Positions 8,383-16,062 of a DNA stretch of 64,000 nt are shown one piece after another. Origin of the DNA: Bradyrhizobium elkanii USDA 76 (GTDB lineage Bacteria > Pseudomonadota > Alphaproteobacteria > Rhizobiales > Xanthobacteraceae); contig NZ_CP066356.1 of NCBI RefSeq assembly GCF_023278185.1, positions 2,968,001-3,032,000 of the forward strand, given 5' to 3'. Positions within the stretch are counted from its first letter, which is position 1; every line of letters starts with the position of its first letter. Below the pieces are notes generated by a model. The model saw only the letters and a program-made list of their open reading frames with translations, made no database searches and was not told the origin of the DNA. The translations under genes were made by a program, and so were the position numbers.

Positions 8383-10983
8383 TCACACCCGTTCCACAAA
8401 GCTGTCGACCACCTTCTTCTCGCCGGCCTTTTCGAAGGCGATGGTCAGCTTGTTGCCGTCGATCTTCACCACATGGCCGTAGCCGAATTTCTGGTGAAAC
8501 ACCCGGTCATCCAGCGAAAAATCCGACGTCGTGCCGGTGGACTTCGCCACCAGCTCGCCCTCGATCACGACAGGGCCGCGCTTGCTGCGATTGAAGCTTT
8601 CGGAGGAAAAGGACGATTGCCGCTCCTCGAAGCCGCTGCCGCCGCGGCCCCCGCCGCCGCGGTTGCGGTTGGCCTGGGCGCGCTGCCAGCCCGGGGTCGA
8701 ATAGCTCGAGCCGAATGATTCGAGGTTGTCGAAGCGCGATGCGCCATAGCCGCCGCTGCCGCCCCAGCCCGATCCGCCCTTGGATTCGGTGATCTCGACA
8801 TTGTGCGCCGGCAGCTCGTCCAGGAAGCGCGAGGGGATCGTGGTCGACCAGGTGCCATGGATGCGGCGGTTGGTGGCGAAATAGATTTTTGCGCGGCGGC
8901 GCGCCCTGGTCAGCCCGACATGGGCAAGGCGGCGCTCCTCCTCGAGCCCGGCGCGGCCCTGTTCGTCCAGCGTGCGCTGGCTCGGGAACAGGCCTTCCTC
9001 CCAGCCCGGCAGGAACACGTTGTCGAATTCCAGCCCCTTCGCCGAATGCAGCGTCATCAGCGACACCGCTTCGTCGCCGGCCTCGCCGTCGCGGTCCATC
9101 ACCAGCGAAATATGTTCGAGAAACCCTTGCAGGTTCTCGAATTCCTCCATCGAACGCACCAGCTCCTTGAGGTTCTCCAGCCGGCCAGCGGCATCAGCCG
9201 AGCGGTCCTTCTGCCACATCTCGGTGTAGCCGCTCTCGTCGAGCACGATCTCGGCGAGCTCGGTATGCGAGGTGACCTCGCGCTGGGCGCGCCAGCGGTC
9301 GAACTGCATGACGAGATCGCGCAAGGAGCCGCGCGCCTTCGGCTTCAGCTCGTCGGTCTCGACCACGGCGCGCGCCGCCTCGAACAGCGGAATGCGGCGC
9401 TTGCGGGCATGGTCGTGCAGCAGCTGCACGGTGGCGTCGCCGAGCCCCCGTTTGGGCACATTGACGATGCGCTCGAAGGCGAGATCGTCGGCCGGCGAAT
9501 TGATGGTGCGCAAATAGGCCAGCGCATCGCGGATTTCGGCGCGCTCGTAGAATCGGGGGCCGCCGATCACGCGGTAGGGCAGGCCGAGCGTGACGAAGCG
9601 GTCTTCGAACTCGCGCATCTGGAACGAGGCGCGCACCAGGATGGCGACGTCGTTGAGGTTTTCACCCGCGCGCTGCAGCTCCTCGAGCTCCTCGCCGATC
9701 GCGCGCGCTTCCTCCTCCGAATCCCAGGAGCCGGTGACGGTGACCTTCTCGCCGTCGACATCCTCGGTGCGCAGCGTCTTGCCGAGCCGGCCTTCATTAT
9801 GCGCGATCAGATGCGAGGCCGCGGCGAGGATGTGGCCGGTGGAGCGATAATTGCGCTCGAGGCGGATGACCTTGGCGCCGGGGAAGTCGTGCTCGAAGCG
9901 CAGGATGTTGTCGACCTCGGCGCCGCGCCAGCCGTAGATCGACTGGTCGTCGTCGCCGACGCAGCAGATGTTCTTGAGAGCGGTCTGCTCCCTCTCCCCG
10001 TCCTTCACGGGGAGAGGGTCGGGGTGAGGGGCTCTATCCTCGAGCTCAGCCCGCGGAGAGTCCCCCTCACCCGGCGCGCCTTGCGCGCCGACCTCTCCCC
10101 GCAAGCGGGGCGAGGTAAGCTCGCCCGGGATCACCGCCGAGAGTGGCTGGCCCGGCCGCGACGGCGCCTGCGACAGCAGCCGCAGCCACAGATACTGCGC
10201 GACGTTGGTGTCCTGATATTCGTCGACCAGGATGAACTTGAAGCGGCTCTGGTACTGCCGCAGCACGTCGGGATTTTCGCGGAACAGCCGGATGTTCTCG
10301 AGCAGCAGGTCGCCGAAATCGGCCGCGTTGAGGATCTTCAACCGCTCCTGATAGGTCGCGTAGATCTTGCCGCCCTTGCCGTTGCCGAACGAGGCGGCTT
10401 CGCCCGCCGGCACCTGCGACGGCGACAGGCCGCGGTTCTTCCAGCCGTCGATCAGGCCGGCCAGCATCCGCGCCGGCCAGCGCTTGTCGTCGATGTTCTC
10501 GGCCTGCAGCAATTGCTTCAGCAGCCGCACCTGGTCGTCGACGTCGAGCACCGTGAAGTTGGATTTGAGCTGCACCAGTTCGGCATGGATGCGCAGGATG
10601 CGGCCGCCGATCGAGTGGAAGGTGCCGAGCCACGGCATGCCCTCGACCGCCTGGCCGAGCATCTGGCCGAGCCGCAGCTTCATCTCGCGCGCCGCCTTGT
10701 TGGTGAAGGTCACCGACAGGATTTCGTGCGGCCGCGCGCGGCCCTGGCTCAGGATATGCGCGATCCGCGTCGTCAGCACGCGTGTCTTGCCGGTGCCGGC
10801 GCCGGCAAGCACCAGCACGGGGCCGTCGAGCGTCTCCACCGCCTCGCGCTGCTCCGGATTGAGGCCGTTCAGATATTGCGGGCCGCCTGCCGCCGCCCGC
10901 GCACGCGCACGCGCGGCGATGCCGCCAGCCGCCGGCTGGTGCTCGGGAACGCCGTGATGGGGCAATTTGCTCGGCTCGGTCAT
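8383..10983 (-). CDS. UvrD/PcrA-type DNA helicase with in-frame repeat insertion
   Basis: 866 residues. Superfamily 1A helicase: GAGTGKT at 61-67 (motif I), TFHSIGGRILR, DEYQDTN at 254-260 (motif II), VGDDDQSIYGWRG from 342 (motif III), LERNYRST, and VSLMTLHSAKGLEFDNVFLPG late. It unwinds DNA in repair and in clearing replication blocks. Residues about 287-333 are encoded by a palindromic repeat (9988-10123) placed between motifs II and III. The C-terminus has a Gly/Asn/Arg-rich linker, then a Tudor-like end (VFHQKFGYGHVVKIDGNKLTIAFEKAGEKKVVDSF region). The ATG at 10983 is preferred; upstream codons lack family likeness. Confidence 0.93.
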   Translation of the reverse strand: MTEPSKLPHHGVPEHQPAAGGIAARARARAAAGGPQYLNGLNPEQREAVETLDGPVLVLAGAGTGKTRVLTTRIAHILSQGRARPHEILSVTFTNKAAREMKLRLGQMLGQAVEGMPWLGTFHSIGGRILRIHAELVQLKSNFTVLDVDDQVRLLKQLLQAENIDDKRWPARMLAGLIDGWKNRGLSPSQVPAGEAASFGNGKGGKIYATYQERLKILNAADFGDLLLENIRLFRENPDVLRQYQSRFKFILVDEYQDTNVAQYLWLRLLSQAPSRPGQPLSAVIPGELTSPRLRGEVGAQGAPGEGDSPRAELEDRAPHPDPLPVKDGEREQTALKNICCVGDDDQSIYGWRGAEVDNILRFEHDFPGAKVIRLERNYRSTGHILAAASHLIAHNEGRLGKTLRTEDVDGEKVTVTGSWDSEEEARAIGEELEELQRAGENLNDVAILVRASFQMREFEDRFVTLGLPYRVIGGPRFYERAEIRDALAYLRTINSPADDLAFERIVNVPKRGLGDATVQLLHDHARKRRIPLFEAARAVVETDELKPKARGSLRDLVMQFDRWRAQREVTSHTELAEIVLDESGYTEMWQKDRSADAAGRLENLKELVRSMEEFENLQGFLEHISLVMDRDGEAGDEAVSLMTLHSAKGLEFDNVFLPGWEEGLFPSQRTLDEQGRAGLEEERRLAHVGLTRARRRAKIYFATNRRIHGTWSTTIPSRFLDELPAHNVEITESKGGSGWGGSGGYGASRFDNLESFGSSYSTPGWQRAQANRNRGGGGRGGSGFEERQSSFSSESFNRSKRGPVVIEGELVAKSTGTTSDFSLDDRVFHQKFGYGHVVKIDGNKLTIAFEKAGEKKVVDSFVERV
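9988..10123. repeat. Palindromic repeat inserted in frame inside the uvrD-like gene
   Basis: Carries CCCTCTCCCCGTCCTTCACG-type and CTCTCCCCGCAAGCGGGG-type hairpins plus GGGGTGAGGGGCT and CCCCCTCACC arms. Read with the gene it gives LTSPRLRGEVGAQGAPGEG and PHPDPLPVKDGERE. Related pieces are at 11490-11510 and 59347-59376, where they are intergenic. Confidence 0.85.
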
Positions 10984-11275
10984 TGGCGAATCGTCTCGGC
11001 CCCACGATGGCACCGCGGGACGGTGAAGGGGAGCCTTCTTAACAGGGATTGAAGGCCATATAGGGCCTGATCGGCCGTTTTGACAGGTTTTATCGCGGCT
11101 GACGGGAACGCTTTTGGCAGCAGCCCACACTCAATCCTGGTTCCGGAAATCGGCGAAAATTTCGCGGTTTCACGCTCAGGAACATGCGTTTCCCGGCCGG
11201 ATTGTTTCAACAGGTGCGCGCCGGACGGAGGTCCGCGCCAAGGAAACAGCAGGGAAACGAAGCGGAGTTTTGATC

Positions 11276-11449
11276 ATGCTGAGCTGGGTCGTCACGTTCC
11301 TGGTCATCGCCCTGATCGCGGGCATTTTGGGCTTTGGCGGCATCGCCGGCGCATCCGTCGAAATCGCCAAGGCGATCTTCTTCATCGCTGTCATTCTATT
11401 CCTGGTGTCGGCGGTGGTCGGATTGGTGCGCGGCCGCACAAGGGTCTAG
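11276..11449 (+). CDS. DUF1328 small membrane protein
   Basis: 57 residues, almost all in two hydrophobic helices: [21 protein letters not shown] then [20 protein letters not shown], ending in a basic GRTRV. This matches the UPF0391/DUF1328 family (YtjA in E. coli), of unknown function. GGAG lies nine bases before the ATG. A longer frame upstream (from 11114) is not coding-like. It points away from the helicase gene and toward the thioesterase gene. Confidence 0.88.
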   Translation: MLSWVVTFLVIALIAGILGFGGIAGASVEIAKAIFFIAVILFLVSAVVGLVRGRTRV

Positions 11450-11489
11450 CGAGGCAATCGGTTGCGTGCCTGCCGCAGTGACAGCGCAA

Positions 11490-11510
11490 ACCTCTCCCTC
11501 TGGGAGAGGT
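11490..11510. repeat. Fragment of the CTCTCCC repeat family
   Basis: A perfect hairpin ACCTCTCCC-TCT-GGGAGAGGT lies in the 94-base gap between the convergent DUF1328 and thioesterase genes. It has no T-tract, so a terminator role is uncertain. The sequence matches one arm of the larger repeat in the helicase gene. Confidence 0.6.
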
Positions 11511-11543
11511 GAAGAGTCCGCGGCGAGATCTACTCCAAACAGC

Positions 11544-12056
11544 CTACTTCGAGGGCATCGCCACGTTGCGGCCGATGCCCTCGGGACGTGGTACACCCGC
11601 ATAGCTGTCGACGATCGCGCGAGCGCGGGCGCGGATATCGGGCGGAAACGGTGCCACCTTGCGCGCTTCCATGTCGATGTGCAGCGTGAGGTTTTCCGAG
11701 GTCGCGGAGAGCCAGCCTTCGGTGGCATGACGCAGCTCCTCGAAGGTGTGCAGCCGCTTTTCGTCGGCGCCGAGAAGATAGACCTGGACCTGCACGGGAT
11801 CGCCGAGATGAATCTCTCGGAGGTAGCGAACGTGGCACTCGGCGGTGAAGGTCGAGCAGTGCCGCGTCTTCATGTAGGCCGGTCCGATCCCGAGCTGCAG
11901 CCACATCTCGTCGATGGCGCGGTCGAACATGACATTGTAGTAGGCCATGTTGAGATGGCCGTTGTAGTCGATCCATTGCGGCTCGATCTGCATCACCGAG
12001 GATCCGAACGGGGCCGATGGAAGCGGCATCTCGCTGGTGGCAGTCGCTGAAGTCAT
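11544..12056 (-). CDS. Hotdog-fold acyl-CoA thioesterase
   Basis: 170 residues. DYNGHLNMAYYNVMFDRA (about 30-47) is the active-site region of the 4-hydroxybenzoyl-CoA thioesterase-like hotdog family, with Asp30 in the catalytic position. The following TFTAECHVRYLREIHLGDPVQVQVYLLG strand pair fits the same fold. It should hydrolyse an acyl-CoA; the closest style is the betainyl-/carnitine-linked thioesterases, but the acyl group is not certain. It is divergent from the FAD-linked dehydrogenase at 12190. Confidence 0.82.
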   Translation of the reverse strand: MTSATATSEMPLPSAPFGSSVMQIEPQWIDYNGHLNMAYYNVMFDRAIDEMWLQLGIGPAYMKTRHCSTFTAECHVRYLREIHLGDPVQVQVYLLGADEKRLHTFEELRHATEGWLSATSENLTLHIDMEARKVAPFPPDIRARARAIVDSYAGVPRPEGIGRNVAMPSK

Positions 12057-12189
12057 GATCCATCCCCGGTTCGTTGGCGTTCGAGCATGAGCTTTTCTGT
12101 GACTCCGGCGTCCACTTTTTCAAGTCAGGCTCTCTTGACCCCTTATACAAGCTTTGCCACGGTCGGCTAAAGGTGGGAGGAAATTTGAC

Positions 12190-13614
12190 GTGGCGACAAC
12201 GATTTCGAGCACTGTGACGCGACCTGAGCCGCAGGCCCTGAAGCGCGCGATCGACGCGCTGGCGGCGCGGTTCGGCAACCGGCTCGTCACGTCGCAGGCG
12301 GTGCGCGAACAGCACGCCCATACCACCACATGGCTGCCGACCCAGCCGCCGGACGCGGTCGTGATGGCGCAGGAAACCGCCGACATCCAGGACGTGGTGC
12401 GAATCTGCGCCGCCAATCGCGTGCCGGTCATCGCCTTCGGCACCGGAACCTCGCTCGAGGGCCAGGTCAACGCGCCCGCGGGCGGCATCTGCATCGATCT
12501 GCGCGACATGAACAAGGTGCTCGAGGTGCATGCCGAGGACCTCGACTGCGTGATCCAGCCCGGCGTGACGCGAAAGGCGCTCAACGAGCATCTGCGCGAC
12601 CAGGGCCTGTTCTTTCCGATCGATCCCGGCGCCGATGCCTCGCTCGGCGGCATGACCTCGACCCGCGCCTCCGGCACCAACGCGGTGCGCTATGGCACCA
12701 TGCGCGAGAACGTGCTGGCGCTGAAGGTGGTGCGCGGCGACGGCGAGATCATCACGACAGGCACGCGCGCCAAGAAGTCGTCGGCCGGCTACGACCTGAC
12801 GCATCTGTTCGTCGGCGCCGAAGGCACGCTCGGCATCATCTCCGAACTGACCATCCGCCTGCGCGGCATTCCCGACACGATCGCTGCGGCGGCCTGTTCG
12901 TTCGACACGGTGCGTGGCGCCTGCCAGGCCACGATCCTCGCGATCCAGACCGGCATTCCGGTCGCCCGGATCGAGCTGCTCAATGCCGCGCAGGTGAAAG
13001 CCTGCAACAGCTACTCCAAGCTGTCGCTGCCCGAGACGCCGCTGCTGCTGCTGGAATTCCACGGCAGCGAGGTCGAGGTCGCCGAGCAGTCGAAGAATTT
13101 CCGCGACATCGCCGCCGAATGCGGCGGCGGCGACTTCACCTGGACCACCAAGCCGGAGGACCGCACCAAGCTGTGGCAGGCCCGGCACGACGCCTACTGG
13201 TCCGTCAAGGCGCTGCGTCCCGGCGATAGCATCGGCGTCGTCGCGACCGATGTCTGCGTGCCGATCTCGCGGCTTGCCGACTGCGTCACCGAGACCGAGG
13301 ACGATCTCAAGCGGCTCAATCTGCTGTCGCCGATCGTCGGTCATGTCGGCGACGGTAATTTCCACTGCTCGCTGCTCTGCGATGTCAACGACAAGGACGA
13401 GATGGCGCGCGGCGAGGAGTTCATGCACCGCCTGGTCGAACGCGCCCAGGCCATGGACGGCACCTGCACCGGCGAGCACGGCATCGGGCAGGGTAAGCAG
13501 AAATATTTGCAGGCCGAGCTCGGGCCGGAGGCGCTCGACGCGATGCGGGCGCTGAAGCATGCGCTCGACCCGCAGAACATCTTCAATCCCGGAAAGATCG
13601 TCCCGGCCGCCTGA
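12190..13614 (+). CDS. FAD-linked oxidase, D-lactate dehydrogenase (cytochrome)-like
   Basis: 474 residues from the GTG at 12190, chosen for the strong GGGAGG site nine bases before it. The FAD_binding_4 (PP-loop) domain includes VPVIAFGTGTSLEGQ and DPGADASLGGMTSTRASGTNAVRYG; the C-terminal oxidase domain ends with GHVGDGNFHCSLL and CTGEHGIGQGKQKYL, the diagnostic histidine-bearing motif of the GlcD/Dld group. The enzyme oxidises a D-2-hydroxyacid (D-lactate best guess, glycolate or 2-hydroxyglutarate possible) and passes electrons to the respiratory chain. No iron-sulfur partner gene is adjacent, which favours a stand-alone Dld-like enzyme. Confidence 0.9.
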   Translation: MATTISSTVTRPEPQALKRAIDALAARFGNRLVTSQAVREQHAHTTTWLPTQPPDAVVMAQETADIQDVVRICAANRVPVIAFGTGTSLEGQVNAPAGGICIDLRDMNKVLEVHAEDLDCVIQPGVTRKALNEHLRDQGLFFPIDPGADASLGGMTSTRASGTNAVRYGTMRENVLALKVVRGDGEIITTGTRAKKSSAGYDLTHLFVGAEGTLGIISELTIRLRGIPDTIAAAACSFDTVRGACQATILAIQTGIPVARIELLNAAQVKACNSYSKLSLPETPLLLLEFHGSEVEVAEQSKNFRDIAAECGGGDFTWTTKPEDRTKLWQARHDAYWSVKALRPGDSIGVVATDVCVPISRLADCVTETEDDLKRLNLLSPIVGHVGDGNFHCSLLCDVNDKDEMARGEEFMHRLVERAQAMDGTCTGEHGIGQGKQKYLQAELGPEALDAMRALKHALDPQNIFNPGKIVPAA

Positions 13615-13740
13615 GGCGTCGTCACGCCGCGCAGGGGCCGCGAACGCCCGCGCGGCGCGCGTTGTGCGTGGAACTTTTTCGCCCGCCCGGCGTCTCTCTT
13701 GCATTGCCGCGATGTGTGCGGTGCGCGGAGGGAAAACGCT

Positions 13741-15105
13741 GTGATCGGACGGGCAATCGGAATTGCGGTCGTGGTGCTTGCGATGGCGCTGTCGGGCGAC
13801 GCGATTGCCCGAGGCGGCGGCCATGGCGGAGGGCATGGCGGCGGCCATGGACATGGCGGTGGCCATGGGCACGGTGGTGGCCATGGACGTGGCGGGCATG
13901 GCTTCGGCCACATGCATTTCGGCGGCGGCCATCATGGCGGGTTCGGCCGCTCGCATGCGATCTCGCGATCAGGCTTCGCCGGCCACGGCGCCTTCGCATC
14001 GCGCGGGGGTGGCAATTTCGGCCGGATGCGCAATGCCGCGATCGTACCAGGCCATATGCGCAATACGTTCAACTCGCTGTCGCGCAGCGGCGCATTGCGC
14101 AACGGCCGGCTGTTGAGCAACCCGGCGGCGCGCGCGCAGATCGCCGCGGCCGCGGCGCTCGCCGGCTGGCACGGCGGGGCGGTGGCCAACGGCTGGTGGC
14201 AGCATCCCGGCGGCGGCTATGGCTGGGTCGGTCCGCTGTTCTGGCCGTTCGCGTACAACGACATCTACGACTACGCGATCTGGGGCGACGACATCGGATT
14301 CTGGGGCTACGGCTATCCGGACATCTATGCCGGCATCTTCGGGCCCTATGGATATGACGATCTCAGGGGCTATCTACCGGAGCGCCGGACGGGCCGCCGT
14401 TACCGCGGCGGCGGGCGCATCGAGCAGATGTGCGGCAATGACAGCCGTTCGGTCGCCGGCCTGCCGGTGGATCAGATCGCGGATACGGTGCAGCCGACCG
14501 AAGCGCAATCGGCGGCGCTCGGCGAGCTCGGCAACGCGTCGCTCGCGGCTGCCCAGGTCATTCGCGCGGCATGTCCAGCGCAGGTGGTGTTGACGGCGCC
14601 GAACCGCCTCGCCGCCATGCAGCAGCGGATCGAAGCGATGGTCACCGCGGTCGGAATCGTGAAGCCTCCGCTGGAGAAATTCTACGGCCTGCTCGATGAC
14701 GAGCAGAAAGCGCGGCTCAACGCGCTCGCCGAGAACCAGCGCAAGGAAGCCGCGGCCCGTGATCCGAACGCGACGGTCGCCCAGAGCTGCGGCGCCGCGC
14801 AGCCCGCGATGCAGGAATGGCCGACGGGCGAGATCGACGCGCGGCTGCAGCTGAGCGACACCCAGCGCGGTGCGCTTCAGGTGCTGCAGGACGCCAGCGC
14901 CGACGCCGCGCGGAAGCTGAAGGCCGCGTGCCAGACCAACGAGGCGATGACCCCGCCCGCACGTCTTGCCTTCGTTGCCAAGCGGCTCGACGTCATGCTG
15001 CAGGCGGTCAAGGATGTCCGCGCCGCGCTTGAGAATTTCTATGCCACGCTCAGCGATGAGCAAAAGGCGCAGTTCGAGGCGATCGGGCCGAAACGATCTG
15101 CGTAG
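13741..15105 (+). CDS. Exported LTXXQ-like protein with Gly/His repeat N-terminus
   Basis: 454 residues from GTG 13741 (GGAGG nine bases upstream). After a signal peptide ending DAIARG comes an imperfect GGGHGGGHGHGG repeat of about 40 residues, which could bind metal. A Trp/Tyr/Gly-rich segment follows (about 150-215). The C-terminal half holds two related alpha-helical units, each with a cysteine-bearing helix (RAACPAQ, KAACQTN) and a LxDEQKAxxxA motif (LLDDEQKARLNAL, LSDEQKAQFEAIG), resembling the CpxP/Spy LTXXQ periplasmic family. A chaperone or metal/stress role is a guess. Confidence 0.8.
   Translation: MIGRAIGIAVVVLAMALSGDAIARGGGHGGGHGGGHGHGGGHGHGGGHGRGGHGFGHMHFGGGHHGGFGRSHAISRSGFAGHGAFASRGGGNFGRMRNAAIVPGHMRNTFNSLSRSGALRNGRLLSNPAARAQIAAAAALAGWHGGAVANGWWQHPGGGYGWVGPLFWPFAYNDIYDYAIWGDDIGFWGYGYPDIYAGIFGPYGYDDLRGYLPERRTGRRYRGGGRIEQMCGNDSRSVAGLPVDQIADTVQPTEAQSAALGELGNASLAAAQVIRAACPAQVVLTAPNRLAAMQQRIEAMVTAVGIVKPPLEKFYGLLDDEQKARLNALAENQRKEAAARDPNATVAQSCGAAQPAMQEWPTGEIDARLQLSDTQRGALQVLQDASADAARKLKAACQTNEAMTPPARLAFVAKRLDVMLQAVKDVRAALENFYATLSDEQKAQFEAIGPKRSA
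13811..13940 (+). repeat. Gly/His-coding imperfect tandem repeat
   Basis: Short units based on GGCGGCCATGG repeat many times and encode alternating Gly-Gly-His. It sits at the N-terminus of the mature LTXXQ-like protein and is a likely site of copy-number variation by slippage. Confidence 0.7.
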
Positions 15106-15153
15106 AGTGCTGTCGGTTCGCGCGAAAACGCGGCAAGCGAGAGTCCAGCAGTC

Positions 15154-15178
15154 TCGGCTCTGACGCAATCAGAACCGA
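15154..15178. terminator. Hairpin after the LTXXQ-like gene
   Basis: TCGGCTCTGA-CGCAA-TCAGAACCGA forms a ten-base stem with one G-U-type mismatch, followed shortly by a T-containing stretch. It lies 49 bases past the stop codon. The same TCAGAACCGA word belongs to a common rhizobial repeat, so repeat and terminator are both possible. Confidence 0.4.
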
Positions 15179-15344
15179 AACGGGCTTTATTCCATGAATT
15201 CGACATCGATTCGCGCGGGGATCGGCGGCCGGTGTGGCCGCCGGGCCATAGTGTGCACCTCTTGCTCGGCACCGAGTGGCCTCCGCGGTTCACAGGTTGC
15301 GCCTAAGCCAGCTATGCTTGCCGTGCTTTTTTCAAGGTGCGGCG

Positions 15345-15737
15345 ATGTGGTGGTTCAACAAGGCCGGGCGCAAGGATATCTGGGACGATCCCGTCGAGCG
15401 TCCGCTCGGCGACATCGAGGCTGCGCAGCGGATTCGTGCGATCTGCCGCGATGCCGCCGGCTGTGCCGAGGCGGTCGGCTCGCCCGACAAGCGTCCTCCG
15501 AACAAGCAGCAGATCGAGCGTGATCGCTACGAGCGTGCCGCCAAGGTCGCGATGGAGACCGCGATGAAGATCTCCGACGAGCTGGTGCGGGATTCCGCGG
15601 TGCGCGAGATCGTCGGTCTCTGCATGAAGGCCAATAACATCAAGACGGGGCGGGCGCTGTTTCGTGCCATCCACGCCGGCTCGATCAAGGCGGAAGTTTT
15701 GAGGGAGCATCCGACGCTCGAGGGCGAGCAGGCCTGA
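15345..15737 (+). CDS. Hypothetical soluble protein
   Basis: 130 residues starting MWWFNKAGRKDIWDD. Mostly helical and charged, no signal peptide or transmembrane segment, no motif that I recognise. Two cysteines lie in AICRDAAGCAEAV. Coding bias is strong and the frame is clean from the ATG at 15345, so I treat it as a real gene. It stands alone, followed by a cluster of repeats. Confidence 0.65.
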   Translation: MWWFNKAGRKDIWDDPVERPLGDIEAAQRIRAICRDAAGCAEAVGSPDKRPPNKQQIERDRYERAAKVAMETAMKISDELVRDSAVREIVGLCMKANNIKTGRALFRAIHAGSIKAEVLREHPTLEGEQA

Positions 15738-15762
15738 GGTCGTCGGGGCGAGGCGAGTGCCC

Positions 15763-15850
15763 GTAGCCCGGATGAAGCGCAAGCGAAATCCAGGACGGTT
15801 CATCAACGCGCGAGAAGATCCCGGATTGCGCTTCGCTTCATCCGGGCTAC
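15763..15850. repeat. REP-like palindromic repeat
   Basis: GTAGCCCGGATGAAGC at the left and GCTTCATCCGGGCTAC at the right form near-perfect inverted arms. Same family as 4714-4832 and 57098-57186. Confidence 0.85.
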
Positions 15851-15878
15851 GCAGCTGAGTCGCCCCAAATTTGTAGCT

Positions 15879-15965
15879 CCGTCATTGCGAGGAGCGATAG
15901 CGACGAAGCAATCCATGCTTCCGCATGCTACACGATGGATTGGTTCGCTTTGCTCGCAATGACGG
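15879..15965. repeat. Second-family palindromic repeat (CCGTCATTGCGA)
   Basis: Left end CCGTCATTGCGA and right end TCGCAATGACGG are exact inverted copies; the interior carries GAAGCAATCCATG and its partner ATGGATTGGTTCGC. No other copy in this window, but the structure marks it as an intergenic repeat. Confidence 0.75.
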
Positions 15966-15975
15966 AGGATAGTGC

Positions 15976-16043
15976 GTAGCCCGCATGAGCGAAGCGATAT
16001 GCGGGAACGGTTTCCCGGGTATCGCTTCGCTCACCCGGGCTAC
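15976..16043. repeat. REP-like palindromic repeat, diverged copy
   Basis: GTAGCCCGCATGAGCGAAGC at the left and GCTTCGCTCACCCGGGCTAC at the right. It ends 19 bases before the stop codon of the SulP gene, so it may act as that gene's transcription end. Confidence 0.8.
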
Positions 16044-16062
16044 GGACCGATCCCATCAATCT

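Noticed and set aside
11114..11275. Upstream extension of the DUF1328 gene
   Set aside because: The added 54 residues are not family-like, and GGAG is correctly placed for ATG 11276.
13811..13940. Possible CRISPR-like array
   Set aside because: Units are short, contiguous and in coding frame for Gly/His; no spacers, leader or cas genes.
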